Positions 23,773 to 32,921 of a DNA stretch of 64,000 nt are shown here, piece by piece (position 1 is the stretch's first letter; each line of letters starts with the position of its first letter). The position numbers and the translations under genes are program-made. Location: the NCBI RefSeq assembly GCF_000349325.1, contig NC_020504.1, positions 5,614,053 through 5,678,052 of the forward strand. The letters run 5' to 3'. Origin of the DNA: Streptomyces davaonensis JCM 4913 (GTDB taxonomy: Bacteria; Actinomycetota; Actinomycetes; Streptomycetales; Streptomycetaceae). The notes under the pieces were generated by a model. That model did no database searches, was not told the origin of the DNA, and worked only from the letters and a program-made list of their open reading frames with translations.

Positions 23773-24519
23773 CTACGACACCTGCGCCGCCCGCCGCTCC
23801 ATCGCGTCCCGCGCCTCGTCCTCGCTGACGTACACCTCGCACATGTGCCGCCCGTCCGGCGTCGCCGTGTGCTCGACCTCCCACAGGGAGATCTCCTTGC
23901 CGTCGCGCAGCAGGAAGGCGTGCTCGTAGAGCGAGAAGCACAGCGCGGCGCGCACCGCACGGCACGGGCGCCCGAAAGCCTGCGTGATCTGATGCGCGAA
24001 CGCCGTGGTCAGCAGCGCGGCGGTGTCCGCGTCCGGCCGGTCGGTGTTCTCCGCGCGGCGCAGGAGCCGGCGCGCGTGGTCGGCGGAGTCGTCCGGCACG
24101 TACGCGTGGCGCGGCGCGTGCACAGGGGACAGCTGCACCGTCACGGGCAGCTCGAAGTCCGGGGCGTCCGGCGGCAACGGCAGGCGCGCGGTGGCGGCGC
24201 GCAACTCCTCCTCGTCGACGTACACCTCGTGCTGCGGCGCGCTGCCCGGCGCGGTGTTGTGAACGAGCTCCCACAGGGTGAGCGCCGAGCCGTCGGCGAG
24301 CAGCCAGGTGTGCCGGTACGTCTCACGGTGCCGGCCCGCGCTGTGGTGCGCGGAGTGCAGCGAACTGTCGTGCGCCAGCACGCAGTCGAGTCGCCGTATC
24401 ACCTCGTCCGGCAGCTCGAAGGAGTTCAGGGCACGGCCGAGCAGTCGCGCGAGGTGCTCCTCCGGAGACTCCGGCGACTCGTGGGGTTCGTACGCTGCCG
24501 TCTCGTACGGAACGCTCAA
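23773..24519 (-). CDS. DUF6227-type conserved protein with an internal duplication
   Basis: A 248-residue soluble protein of a Streptomyces family of unknown function. Two halves repeat: LADGSALTLWELVHNTAPG then HEVYVDEEEL near residues 74-105, and LLRDGKEISLWEVEHTATPD then CEVYVSEDEA near 202-235. Each half looks like a small beta sheet plus helix. There is no signal peptide and no catalytic motif. The start is TTG 24519 with GGGAG upstream. It overlaps the stop of a possible 14-codon upstream reading frame, which may couple its translation. It is convergent with the small membrane-protein gene at 23498. Confidence 0.75.
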   Translation of the reverse strand: MSVPYETAAYEPHESPESPEEHLARLLGRALNSFELPDEVIRRLDCVLAHDSSLHSAHHSAGRHRETYRHTWLLADGSALTLWELVHNTAPGSAPQHEVYVDEEELRAATARLPLPPDAPDFELPVTVQLSPVHAPRHAYVPDDSADHARRLLRRAENTDRPDADTAALLTTAFAHQITQAFGRPCRAVRAALCFSLYEHAFLLRDGKEISLWEVEHTATPDGRHMCEVYVSEDEARDAMERRAAQVS

Positions 24520-24560
24520 GGCTTCTCCCGGCGTTGCTGCATGTCACCTTGTGGGTGCAT
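24516..24560 (-). CDS. Possible 14-codon upstream open reading frame
   Basis: ATG 24560 opens a frame MHPQGDMQQRREKP whose TGA stop (24518-24516) overlaps the TTG start of the DUF6227 gene. It carries the ribosome site of that gene inside it. Such overlap suggests translational coupling; there is no proof that it is translated. Confidence 0.3.
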   Translation of the reverse strand: MHPQGDMQQRREKP

Positions 24561-24570
24561 ACCGTAGCCC

Positions 24571-24600
24571 CTCGGTCGGACATCATGTCCGGGAACCGAG
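24571..24600. promoter_or_regulatory. Nested palindrome upstream of the DUF6227 gene
   Basis: CGGACAT-C-ATGTCCG (24577-24591) sits inside outer arms CTCGGT and ACCGAG. It is a candidate operator or a 5'-leader hairpin. Confidence 0.5.
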
Positions 24601-24620
24601 AAAACGTACGCACTTAAAAC

Positions 24621-24657
24621 GTCGGGGCCGCGCGGTTGGTTCCCGCGCGGCCCCGAC
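24621..24657 (-). terminator. Terminator of the L,D-transpeptidase gene
   Basis: Perfect 15-base arms (24621-24635, 24643-24657) around a 7-base loop. On the minus strand the hairpin is followed by GTTTTAAG, a U-rich tail. Confidence 0.88.
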
Positions 24658-24677
24658 GAACCGTCAGAACGACCTGC

Positions 24678-25892
24678 TCAGGCGTCACTTCCCGCAGTCC
24701 ACTCGCTCCACGGCAGGTTCCACCCGTTGAGCCCGTTGTCCGGCGCCACCGACTTGTCGGGGGAGTTCTTGACGATCACCACATCACCGATGAGCGAGTT
24801 GTCGTAGAACCACTTCGCCGTCGTGTCGCCCTGCGCGCCTTGCACGTCCTGAAGCCCGACACAGCCGTGACTGGTCCCCGCCTGCCCGAACGGCGGGTTG
24901 CCCTTGTTGTACCAGTAGTTGCCGTGCAGGAACGTCCCCGAGGTCGTCAGCCGCATCGCGTGCGGCACATCCGGGATGTCGTACGCGTCGGCCAGATTCA
25001 CCGTCTGGCTGTCCATCCGCGTCTCCACGAGCTTCTCGGAGATCACCATCTGCCCGTTGTACGTCGGGAACTCCGCGCTCCCTGCCGAGATCGGCACCGA
25101 CTTGAGCGTCTTGCCGTCCCGCGTGACCGTCATGGTCTGCGTGTTGACGTCGACCGTGGAGACCTGCGACCGCCCGATGGTGAAGGTCACGGTCTTCTTC
25201 TGCACCCCGTGCACGCCGTTCGCGCCCTCGACCCCGTCCAGGTCGATCTTCATCGTGACCTTGGAGCCGGCCTTCCAGTACTCCTCGGGCCGGAAGTCGA
25301 GCCGCTGCTCTCCGAACCAGTGCCCGACGACCTTCTGCCCGCTGCTCGACGTGACGGTGATGCCCGACTGCACGGCCTTCTTGTCGCTGATCGCCTTGTC
25401 GAAGGTGAACGACACCGGCATCCCGACGCCCACCGTCGTCCCGTTGTCCGGCGTGTACGTCCCGATGAAGCTGTTCTCCGGCGACACCGTGGTGAAGCTG
25501 GACTTGGCGGCCGCGCTCTTCCCGTCCTCGCCCTTCGCCTTCGCCGCTATCTCGTACTCGGTCCCGCGCTCCAACTGCTCCTTCGGCTTCCAGCTGCCGC
25601 CGTCCGCCGATATCGCCCCCGGCACGGCCTGCCCCGTCTCCGCCACCGTCATCTTCACGTCGGTGAGCCGACCGCCGCTGACCTTCACGCCGGTCGAGTT
25701 GATCGACGCCCCCGACGAACCGTTCTTCGCGGAGATCACGATCTTCGCGCCCGACGTCTTGGCGGCGTCGCCACCCTTGTCGTCATTCTTGGCGTTGGCG
25801 CTGCCGCCGCAGGCGGTCAGGGTGAGGGCGCCGACCACCAGGACGGCACAGGTCCCCAGTACGCGCCGCGCTGCTTTGTCCGGCGTTGTCAC
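24678..25892 (-). CDS. L,D-transpeptidase lipoprotein (YkuD, two Ig-like domains)
   Basis: A roughly 404-residue lipoprotein that forms 3-3 cross-links in peptidoglycan outside the membrane. The signal sequence ends in lipobox LTAC near residue 25. Two Ig-like domains (about 50-250, Big_10 type) precede the YkuD catalytic domain, whose motif is HGNYWYNKGNPPFG then AGTSHGCVGL with the nucleophile Cys. The plan matches mycobacterial LdtMt2. GTG 25892 is chosen since GGAG lies 6 bases before it; ATG 25904 in the same frame is an alternative without a ribosome site. It stands alone, with a strong terminator behind it. Confidence 0.9.
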   Translation of the reverse strand: MTTPDKAARRVLGTCAVLVVGALTLTACGGSANAKNDDKGGDAAKTSGAKIVISAKNGSSGASINSTGVKVSGGRLTDVKMTVAETGQAVPGAISADGGSWKPKEQLERGTEYEIAAKAKGEDGKSAAAKSSFTTVSPENSFIGTYTPDNGTTVGVGMPVSFTFDKAISDKKAVQSGITVTSSSGQKVVGHWFGEQRLDFRPEEYWKAGSKVTMKIDLDGVEGANGVHGVQKKTVTFTIGRSQVSTVDVNTQTMTVTRDGKTLKSVPISAGSAEFPTYNGQMVISEKLVETRMDSQTVNLADAYDIPDVPHAMRLTTSGTFLHGNYWYNKGNPPFGQAGTSHGCVGLQDVQGAQGDTTAKWFYDNSLIGDVVIVKNSPDKSVAPDNGLNGWNLPWSEWTAGSDA

Positions 25893-26291
25893 AGGCTGCT
25901 CCATGTTCGCGTGATGTGCGTGGTCCGATCCGGTGCGTGCAGATAGAGGGGATCCCCGAGGGGTCGGGTTCCCTCCGTTCGCCATGAACGCCGTCACGTG
26001 ACAGAACCGGGACATTCGGGAGTGGGAGTGGGGCGGGTGTGACCCGGGAGGCGGCGCACGGCGCACGTCATTGAGCGCGCAACCTGCATGGCTCGAACGC
26101 CGGTTGGGGCACCGCGCTTCGCTGTGCGCGCCGCCCGCCTCCGCCTCTGCCCCACCTCCGCCTCACGCGGCCGCGCCCGGCACGGCGGCGCGCAACCCAA
26201 CCCCCGCGCCAGCGCGACACCCAGGCGACGGCTGCCAGAGCGCCCGCCCCCCCACTACCGCTCGGCTCGCGCCGCCTGACCCCGTCAGCCC
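25893..26291. other. Gene-free stretch between the transpeptidase and P1 peptidase genes
   Basis: No gene is supported. The palindrome GTCACGTGAC (25993-26002) and the promoter of the transpeptidase gene lie here. The half from about 26070 is C-rich and repetitive, and its open frames look like shadows. Confidence 0.45.
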
Positions 26292-27365
26292 CTACCCGCG
26301 GGGCGCCCTCCCGCTGCCCCGCGCCCCCTCAAGACCGCCCGCCACCCCGTACAACTCCCCGTACGACGGCCACACCCCACCCGGCCCGTCCACGGCCTCA
26401 GCAGCGCGCACCGCACGCACAATCGCGCGCGTCACCACATCCGCGCCCGCGGCCAGGATCGCGTTCAGCGCGAGCGGGCTCGCGGCATCGAGCGCGCGCC
26501 CCCCGGTTGCCAGCGCAAACACCGTGTCACCGTCGTTGAGCAGATGCACCGGCCGCACGGCGCGCGCGATGCCGTCGTGCGCCGTACCGGCCAGCTTCTG
26601 CGCCTGCGCCTTGGTGAGCTCCGCGTCGGTCGCGACGACGGCGAGCGTCGTGTTCAGCGGCGGGAGCGCGTTCTTCGCGGCGCTCTCCGCGAGGCGCAGG
26701 CGCGCGGCTTCCTGGACACGCGCCTGCGGGTACTCCACACGCCCCTGGAACAACTCGCCGTACAGCACGCCGGTTTCCGGATCCAACGCGCTCCCCACCG
26801 CGTTCGCCACCACCAGCGCCCCGACGGTGACCCCCGAGCCGAGCACCACGCTCGCCGTCCCGACCCCGCCCTTCATCGCCCCGACCACCGCCCCCGCACC
26901 GGCGCCCACGCACCCTTCCTCGACCTGGGCGCCCGACGCGCTCGCCGCGGCCGCCTCGACCGCCGCCCGCCCTGTCGCCGCGTCCGGCCGCGCCCGGAAG
27001 TCGCCGCCGCGCCCAAGGTCGAAGACGCACGCCGCGGGCACCACGGGTACGACGTGCGCCGGATCCGGCCCTACGCGCACCCCGCGGCCCCGCTCCTCCA
27101 GCCAGGCCATCACACCGGAGGCCGCGTCGAGTCCGTACGCGCTGCCCCCGGTGAGGACGATCGCCTCGACCTTCTGCACGACATTGCGCGGGTCTAGGGC
27201 GTCGGTCTCCTTGGTGCCGGGCCCGCCGCCCCGCACATCGACCGCGGCGACGGCCCCGCCCTCCGGAGCGAGGACGACAGTGGTGCCGGTGAGCCAACCG
27301 TCGCCGGTGCGCGTGGCGTGACCCACCCGCACACCGGCGACGTCCGTCAATGCGTCAACTGTCAT
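26292..27365 (-). CDS. P1-family peptidase (DmpA/NylC-like Ntn hydrolase)
   Basis: A 357-residue self-processing hydrolase. It opens MTVDALTDVAGVRVGHAT, typical of the P1 family. The predicted auto-cleavage site is between Asn and Thr in LPPLNTTLAVVATDA, near residue 220, which would free the N-terminal nucleophile Thr of the small chain as in NylC. The large chain has VVQKVEAIVLTGGSAYGL and EEGCVGAGAGAVVGAMKGG. Substrates of the family are beta-amino or D-amino acid amides and nylon oligomers, so a natural role here is unclear. ATG 27365 is preferred to an upstream start. It is 40 bases downstream of the LtrA-like gene on the same strand. Confidence 0.88.
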   Translation of the reverse strand: MTVDALTDVAGVRVGHATRTGDGWLTGTTVVLAPEGGAVAAVDVRGGGPGTKETDALDPRNVVQKVEAIVLTGGSAYGLDAASGVMAWLEERGRGVRVGPDPAHVVPVVPAACVFDLGRGGDFRARPDAATGRAAVEAAAASASGAQVEEGCVGAGAGAVVGAMKGGVGTASVVLGSGVTVGALVVANAVGSALDPETGVLYGELFQGRVEYPQARVQEAARLRLAESAAKNALPPLNTTLAVVATDAELTKAQAQKLAGTAHDGIARAVRPVHLLNDGDTVFALATGGRALDAASPLALNAILAAGADVVTRAIVRAVRAAEAVDGPGGVWPSYGELYGVAGGLEGARGSGRAPRG

Positions 27366-27405
27366 GGGGTCAGTGTCGTCCAGCCCGGGGCGCGACCCCA
27401 CGACA

Positions 27406-28656
27406 TCAGCCGGAGAGCCTTGCCGCCGACGGCGACCCGCCCCTGCTTTCCCGCGCGGTCATGCGCGCCGTGAGCGTCGTGCCGACTGCCACCGCCAGCG
27501 CCGAGACGATTCCCGCCGCGGGCACTGCCCAGTCGCCGAAGAACGTGCAGGCGATGACGAGCAGCGCCGTCGTCGGCAGCACCAATTGCTGGGCGGTGCC
27601 CACCTTGAAGTGCCGCGAGTGCAGCGCCCACACCGTGAGCAGATACAGCGCCGTCGGCAGCGTCACCGCCGCCGACGCGGACAGCGTGGAGATGTGCGCC
27701 TCGCCGACCGCCTGCTCGACCGCGACTTCCAGGCCGGCGCCGATCGCGGCCGCCGACGCGAAGATCACGTAGTGGCCGTAGCCCCAGAGGAAGGACTGCC
27801 TGTTGGAGCGCAGATGGCCGTGGATCGGCACCACGAAGTAGATCCACCAGGCGGAGAAGATGATCAGGAGCCCGCCCGCGGCGATCGGCAGCAGTTCGCC
27901 GAGCGCGTCGTTCTCGTCGATGGCGGTCTTCACGGCGACCGTGGCCGCGGCGATCGTCTCGCCGAGCACGATGATGGTGAACAGGCCGTACCGCTCGGCG
28001 ATGTGGCGCGGATGCCAGGACGTCGGCTGGTCCTTCTCCGCGTACGCAGGCACGCACATCTCCAGGATCGCCATCACCAGGAACACCCAGGGCCGGGCGT
28101 CCTCGGGCAGGACCAGCAGCCCCAGCCAGCCGATCTGACAGAGGAACACTCCAGCCGCGTACCGCAGGGCCGTCGTTCTCTCCGGGCCCTCACCACAGGA
28201 GCGTGCCACGCGCAACCACTGAGTCGTCATCGCGAGCCGCATGATCAAGTAGCCCAGCCAGACGGCCAGGAAGTCATGGTCCTCGAACGCCTTGGAGACC
28301 CCGGCCGCCAGGACGAGCACGCCCGCGATCTGTACCAGGGTGACGACCCGGTAGAGGACGTCATCGTTGTCGTAGGCGGAGGCGAACCAGGTGAAGTTCA
28401 TCCACGCCCACCAGATGGCGAAGAAGAGCATCGCGTAGTTGAGGATGCCCTCACCGGTGTGTGCCTCCGCCACGGAGTGCACCAGTTGCACGCCCGCCTG
28501 GGCGATGGCCACGACGAAACACAGGTCGAAGAAGAGCTCGAGCGGTGTGGAGGCGCGGTGCGCCTCGTCGCGGCCGCGCGCCGTGAGTCTGCGCAGGGGG
28601 CGGTGGTTTCCGGGCGCGCCGGGTGTGGGCGACGCGGGAGTCGAACTGGACGTCAT
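27406..28656 (-). CDS. LtrA-family (low temperature requirement A) membrane protein
   Basis: A 416-residue integral membrane protein with about ten to twelve helices. The family signature is near residue 38, TPLELFFDLCFVVAIAQ, followed by FFAIWWAWMNFTWFASAYDN and HIAERYGLFTIIVLGETI. The biochemical role of LtrA proteins is not known; the name comes from a Listeria mutant that failed to grow in the cold. ATG 28656 has no strong ribosome site. The frame continues far upstream on this strand only as the shadow of the pfl genes. It is divergent from pflB with a Rex-type operator 34 bases before its start, so redox control is possible. Confidence 0.88.
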   Translation of the reverse strand: MTSSSTPASPTPGAPGNHRPLRRLTARGRDEAHRASTPLELFFDLCFVVAIAQAGVQLVHSVAEAHTGEGILNYAMLFFAIWWAWMNFTWFASAYDNDDVLYRVVTLVQIAGVLVLAAGVSKAFEDHDFLAVWLGYLIMRLAMTTQWLRVARSCGEGPERTTALRYAAGVFLCQIGWLGLLVLPEDARPWVFLVMAILEMCVPAYAEKDQPTSWHPRHIAERYGLFTIIVLGETIAAATVAVKTAIDENDALGELLPIAAGGLLIIFSAWWIYFVVPIHGHLRSNRQSFLWGYGHYVIFASAAAIGAGLEVAVEQAVGEAHISTLSASAAVTLPTALYLLTVWALHSRHFKVGTAQQLVLPTTALLVIACTFFGDWAVPAAGIVSALAVAVGTTLTARMTARESRGGSPSAARLSG

Positions 28657-28689
28657 GAGTCCAAGCAGAGCAGATAGGCCGCCGAATTT

Positions 28690-28709
28690 CTTGTGAACGG
28701 ATTCACAAG
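28690..28709. promoter_or_regulatory. Rex (NADH-sensing repressor) operator
   Basis: TGTGAAC-GGA-TTCACA with flanking CT and AG is a perfect palindrome and an exact match to the Streptomyces Rex consensus TGTGAACNNNTTCACA. It lies between ltrA-like (34 bases from its start) and pflB (175 bases from its start). Confidence 0.85.
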
Positions 28710-28884
28710 TGCGCTGAGGTCCAATGTCCCTACGAAAAGGCCAGGTCAGACGGTTGGGTCGTCGATCTGACGGTGCACTGACGGGACCATTGGGCCGCAA
28801 TCGGGGACCAACGCGGCCTCCGGACCGCTCCGTCCGGGCGTGCAATGGAGACGTACCGGCGAAGCCGAGAGGAAGGTGCCCGCC

Positions 28885-31176
28885 ATGACTGCCAGCCCTG
28901 CGGAGAGCACGACCACCACCCCTGCCGCACAGACGATCCCTGAGACGGCGGCGGACGCCTGGTCCGGCTTCCGGGGCGGCCTGTGGCGCGACGCCGTCGA
29001 CGTGCGCGACTTCGTCCAGAACAACTACACCCCCTACGAGGGCGACGGCGCCTTCCTCGCCGGACCCACCGAGCGCACCACCAAGGTCTGGGACAAGCTC
29101 CTCGCGATGTTCCCCGCCGAGATCGAACGGGGCATCCACGACGTCGACGTCACCACCCCGTCGCGCATCGACGCCTTCGCGCCCGGCTACATCGACCGCC
29201 GCCTCGACCTGATCGTCGGTCTTCAGACCGACGCACCCCTCAAGCGCGCCATCATGCCCAACGGCGGCTGGCGCATGGTCGAGAGCGCCCTCAACTCCTA
29301 CGGGTACGAGGCCGACCCCGCCGTCCGGGAGATCTACACCAAGCTCCGCAAGACCCACAACGACGGCGTCTTCGACGCGTACACCCCCGAGATCCGTGCC
29401 TGCCGCTCCTCCGGCATCATCACCGGCCTGCCCGACGCCTACGGCCGCGGCCGCATCATCGGCGACTACCGTCGCGTCGCCCTCTACGGCGTCGACCGGC
29501 TCATCCTCGAAAAGCGAGCGGACAAAAGCGCACTCGAAGTCCAGTGGCCGAGTGCGGATGTGATCCAGGAACGCGAGGAAACCGCTGAGCAGATCCGGGC
29601 CCTCGACGAGCTCAAGGCCATGGCCCTCTCCTACGGCCACGACATCTCCGGCCCCGCCCGCACCGGCCGCGAGGCCGTCCAGTGGCTCTACTTCGCCTAC
29701 CTCGCCGCCGTCAAGGAACAGAACGGCGCCGCCATGTCGATCGGCCGCATTGACGCCTTCCTCGACATCTACCTCCAGCGGGACATCGAACGCGGCCTGC
29801 TCACCGAGGCCCAGGCCCAGGAACTCATCGACGACTTCGTCATCAAGCTCCGCATCGTCCGCTTCCTGCGCACCCCCGAGTACAACGAGCTCTATTCCGG
29901 CGACCCCACCTGGGTCACCTGGTCCATGGCCGGCCTCGGAGAGGACGGGCGCCCACTGGTCACCCGCACCACCTTCCGCGCCCTGAACACCCTCTACAAC
30001 CTCGGTCCCGCCCCCGAACCCAACCTCACCGTCTTCTGGTCGCCGCGCCTGCCCGAGGGCTTCAAGCGGTACGCCGCCCAGGTCGCCATCGACACCAGCG
30101 CCCTCCAGTTCGAGTCCGACGAGCTGATGCGCCCCAAGTACGGCGACGACACCGCCATCGCCTGCTGCGTCTCCGCGATGGCCATGGGCCGGCAGATGCA
30201 GTTCTTCGGCGCCCGCGTGAACGTCGCCAAGGCCCTGCTGTACGCCGTCAACGGCGGCCGCGACGAGGTCTCCGGCAAGACGATCGTCGAGGGCTTCGAG
30301 CCGATCACCGACGAGTACCTCGACTACGACACCGTCCGTACGCGCTACGACGCCATGCTCGACTGGCTGGCCAAGACCTACGTGCACGCGCTCAACGTCA
30401 TCCACTACATGCACGACAAGTACGCCTACGAGCGCCTGGAGATGGCCCTCCACGACCGGCAGATCCTGCGCACCATGGCGTGCGGCATCGCCGGCCTGTC
30501 GGTGGCCGCCGACTCCCTGTCCGCCATCAAGCACGCACGCGTGAAGGTGATCCGCGACGAGACCGGCCTCGCCGTCGACTACGTCGTCGAGGGCGACTAC
30601 CCGGCATACGGCAACAACGACGACCGGGCCGACGACCTCGCGCGCTGGATCGTCCACGACTTCATGGAGAAGGTCCGACGGCACCCGACGTACCGCGACG
30701 CGGTGCACACCCAGTCCGTCCTGACGATCACCTCGAACGTCGTCTACGGCAAGAAGACCGGCAACACCCCCGACGGCCGCCGCGCCGGCGCCCCCTTCGC
30801 GCCGGGCGCCAACCCCATGAACGGCCGCGACGAACACGGGTACATCGCCTCGGCGCTCTCCGTCGCCAAGCTCCCGTACGACGACGCGGAGGACGGCATC
30901 TCGCTGACCAACACCATCACCCCGGACGCCCTGGGCCGCACCCCCGAGGAGCGCGTCGCCAATCTCGCGGGCGTCCTGGACGGCTTCATGGCGAGCGACG
31001 GCTTCCACATGAACGTCAACGTGCTCGACCGGGCGACCCTGGAGGACGCGATGGAGCACCCCGAGAAGTACCCGCAGCTGACCATCCGGGTCTCGGGCTA
31101 CGCGGTCAACTTCATCCGCCTCACGCGCGAGCAGCAGCTCGACGTCATCAACCGCACCTTCCACGGCTCGCTGTAA
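28885..31176 (+). CDS. pflB: Pyruvate formate-lyase (formate C-acetyltransferase)
   Basis: A 763-residue glycyl-radical enzyme that converts pyruvate and CoA to acetyl-CoA and formate. The two catalytic cysteines are Cys427-Cys428 in [16 protein letters not shown]. The radical glycine is Gly738 in [10 protein letters not shown] near the C-terminus. The length matches E. coli PflB (760), and the whole-length pattern is PFL rather than a diol dehydratase. GAGGAAGG precedes ATG 28885; an upstream in-frame start at 28840 is unlikely. pflA follows after 12 bases. Its radical is destroyed by oxygen, so a microaerobic role is implied. A Rex operator upstream suggests expression when NADH is high. 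Confidence 0.96.
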   Translation: MTASPAESTTTTPAAQTIPETAADAWSGFRGGLWRDAVDVRDFVQNNYTPYEGDGAFLAGPTERTTKVWDKLLAMFPAEIERGIHDVDVTTPSRIDAFAPGYIDRRLDLIVGLQTDAPLKRAIMPNGGWRMVESALNSYGYEADPAVREIYTKLRKTHNDGVFDAYTPEIRACRSSGIITGLPDAYGRGRIIGDYRRVALYGVDRLILEKRADKSALEVQWPSADVIQEREETAEQIRALDELKAMALSYGHDISGPARTGREAVQWLYFAYLAAVKEQNGAAMSIGRIDAFLDIYLQRDIERGLLTEAQAQELIDDFVIKLRIVRFLRTPEYNELYSGDPTWVTWSMAGLGEDGRPLVTRTTFRALNTLYNLGPAPEPNLTVFWSPRLPEGFKRYAAQVAIDTSALQFESDELMRPKYGDDTAIACCVSAMAMGRQMQFFGARVNVAKALLYAVNGGRDEVSGKTIVEGFEPITDEYLDYDTVRTRYDAMLDWLAKTYVHALNVIHYMHDKYAYERLEMALHDRQILRTMACGIAGLSVAADSLSAIKHARVKVIRDETGLAVDYVVEGDYPAYGNNDDRADDLARWIVHDFMEKVRRHPTYRDAVHTQSVLTITSNVVYGKKTGNTPDGRRAGAPFAPGANPMNGRDEHGYIASALSVAKLPYDDAEDGISLTNTITPDALGRTPEERVANLAGVLDGFMASDGFHMNVNVLDRATLEDAMEHPEKYPQLTIRVSGYAVNFIRLTREQQLDVINRTFHGSL

Positions 31177-31188
31177 GGGAGCTGGGCG

Positions 31189-32022
31189 ATGACCGCGCTT
31201 CGTCCGTCCGCGCCGGCCTCGCCGGCGCGGGCCGGGACCGCCGCCGCGACGGCCGGCCCGTGCACCCCGGCTGCCGCGGCGACCCGCCGCCCGGCCGTGG
31301 GGTCGGTCCACTCGTGGGACCTTTCGACCGGCGTCGACGGGCCCGGCACCCGCTTCGTCACCTTCCTGTCCGGTTGCCCGCTGACCTGTCTGTACTGCCA
31401 CAACCCCGACACCTGGCGGATGCACGACGGCAAGCGCACCACCGCCGACGAGATCGTCGCCGAGGCGGGCAAGTACACGCGGTTCATCGCGGCCGCGGGT
31501 GGTGGCGCCACCGTCAGTGGGGGAGAGCCCCTGCTCCAGCCGGTGTTCACGGGCGAGCTGCTGCACCGGTTCAAGCACGAACTCGGGCTGCACACCGCCC
31601 TGGACACCTCCGGCTACCTCGGTGTCCGGGCCACCGACGCGCTGCTGCGCGACACCGACCTGGTCCTGCTCGACATCAAGTCCTGGGACCGTGCCACCTA
31701 CCGCAAGGTCACCGGCCGCCCGCTGGAGCCCACCTTGGACTTCGCCCGGCGCCTGGCCGATCTCGGCAAGGAGGTCCACGTCCGGTTCGTCCTCGTGCCC
31801 GGGCTCACCGACGACCCGGCCAACATCGAGGGCGTCGCCGCGTTCGCCGCCTCGCTCGGCAACGTCACACGCGTCGACGTCCTGCCCTTCCACAAGCTCG
31901 GCGAGGCCAAGTGGCAGGCCCTCGGCCGACCCTTCGCATTGCACGACACCCCCTGCCCCACCCCGGAGCAAACGGCCCTGGCCAGGGGATTCTTCTCGGC
32001 GCACGGCCTGTACGCCGTCTGA
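31189..32022 (+). CDS. pflA: Pyruvate formate-lyase-activating enzyme (radical SAM)
   Basis: A 277-residue radical-SAM enzyme that installs the glycyl radical on PFL. The iron-sulfur motif CxxxCxxC is C63, C67, C70 in SGCPLTCLYCHNPDTW. SAM-binding parts include TVSGGEPLLQ and VLLDIKSWD. The N-terminal 40 residues are an Ala/Pro-rich extension absent from the E. coli enzyme. The start ATG 31189 uses AAGGGAG, which overlaps the pflB stop, so the two are one transcript and translationally close. A flavodoxin or ferredoxin electron donor is not encoded nearby. Confidence 0.95.
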   Translation: MTALRPSAPASPARAGTAAATAGPCTPAAAATRRPAVGSVHSWDLSTGVDGPGTRFVTFLSGCPLTCLYCHNPDTWRMHDGKRTTADEIVAEAGKYTRFIAAAGGGATVSGGEPLLQPVFTGELLHRFKHELGLHTALDTSGYLGVRATDALLRDTDLVLLDIKSWDRATYRKVTGRPLEPTLDFARRLADLGKEVHVRFVLVPGLTDDPANIEGVAAFAASLGNVTRVDVLPFHKLGEAKWQALGRPFALHDTPCPTPEQTALARGFFSAHGLYAV

Positions 32023-32074
32023 ATCCCCGCCCGGCCCGCCACGGACGTCCCCGCCAGGGCCGTACTCTGGAGGC

Positions 32075-32257
32075 ATGGACACCGCCCCCGCCCCCGAGCC
32101 GCGCGAGCCGAAGGCCGCGCTGGTCTTCGACGACCCCTTGGACCAGCAGTCCGCCGACGACACGGACCACGGGTGGGGCGACCGGCCGAGCGCCACGAGC
32201 GACAGCGCGGCCGACCTGAAGCGCTTCCTCGACGAGAAGCCGCCCCACCACATCTGA
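32075..32257 (+). CDS. Small conserved acidic protein
   Basis: A 60-residue protein with GGAGG directly before ATG 32075. The acidic core LVFDDPLDQQSADDTDHGWG and the end RFLDEKPPHHI look like a small family I recall in many actinomycetes, always annotated as hypothetical. There is no signal peptide or membrane helix. TACTCT lies 9 bases upstream and may be a -10 box. The gene stands alone between pflA and convergent mscL. Function unknown. Confidence 0.72.
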   Translation: MDTAPAPEPREPKAALVFDDPLDQQSADDTDHGWGDRPSATSDSAADLKRFLDEKPPHHI

Positions 32258-32306
32258 GCCCGACGGGCCCAGCGGGCGCCCGCCCGCACTGCCCCTTCGA
32301 GCGCCG

Positions 32307-32783
32307 CTACGACTCGTTGTGGCCCGAGCCGCGCTGCGCGACCAGCGCGTCGCGGATCTCCTTCAGCACCTCCAGCTCGGTCACCTCGATGACCTCGTGG
32401 GTGCCTTCCTTCGCCTTCCGGCGGGCCTCCTGCCGCGCCAGGTACTTGGCCATTGGCAGGACCATCAGGAAGTAGACCACCGCCGCGGTGATCACGAAGC
32501 TGAGCGTCGCTCCCAGGACCGAGCCCCAGAGGATCATCACGCCGCTCGAGACAGTGCCGTCCGCGGCCTTCTCGCAGGGGCCCTTCAGACACGAGCTGTA
32601 GCTGTCGAGGTTCTTGGTCCCGATCGCCCCGACGAGCGGGTTGATGACGCCCCTCACCACCGAGTTGACGATGTTGGTGAAGGCGGCGCCGATGACCACC
32701 GCCACTGCCAGATCGACGACGTTCCCGCGCATCAGGAAGGCCTTGAAGCCGTCCAGGAGGCTCGGTTCCTTCTTCTCGCTCAC
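32307..32783 (-). CDS. mscL: Large-conductance mechanosensitive channel
   Basis: A 158-residue pentameric membrane channel that opens under osmotic downshock. The N-terminal FKAFLMRGNVVDLAVAVVIG starts the first helix (the conserved RGNVVDLAVAVVIGAAF), followed by a loop with two cysteines (SSCLKGPCEKA) and a second helix LGATLSFVITAAVVYFLMV. The cytoplasmic helix ends VLKEIRDALVA. The periplasmic loop with a Cys pair is longer than in E. coli MscL. GTG 32783 follows GAGGAGAG at a slightly long distance. Confidence 0.95.
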   Translation of the reverse strand: MSEKKEPSLLDGFKAFLMRGNVVDLAVAVVIGAAFTNIVNSVVRGVINPLVGAIGTKNLDSYSSCLKGPCEKAADGTVSSGVMILWGSVLGATLSFVITAAVVYFLMVLPMAKYLARQEARRKAKEGTHEVIEVTELEVLKEIRDALVAQRGSGHNES

Positions 32784-32921
32784 TTGGGGGACTCTCCTCG
32801 CACGCGCAAGTTGTGGAACAGATCGCTCCGCAACCTACGTCAGGGTTGAGCCATCCTGTCCAATCCGATAGCTCGAACGTGCGACTTGACAGGCACTCAC
32901 GCACCAGGCGGTACACACGGT

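Noticed and set aside
27406..28656. LtrA-like protein as an LtrA group-II-intron maturase
   Set aside because: The name is shared, but this protein is a multi-helix membrane protein with no reverse transcriptase motifs, and no intron is present.
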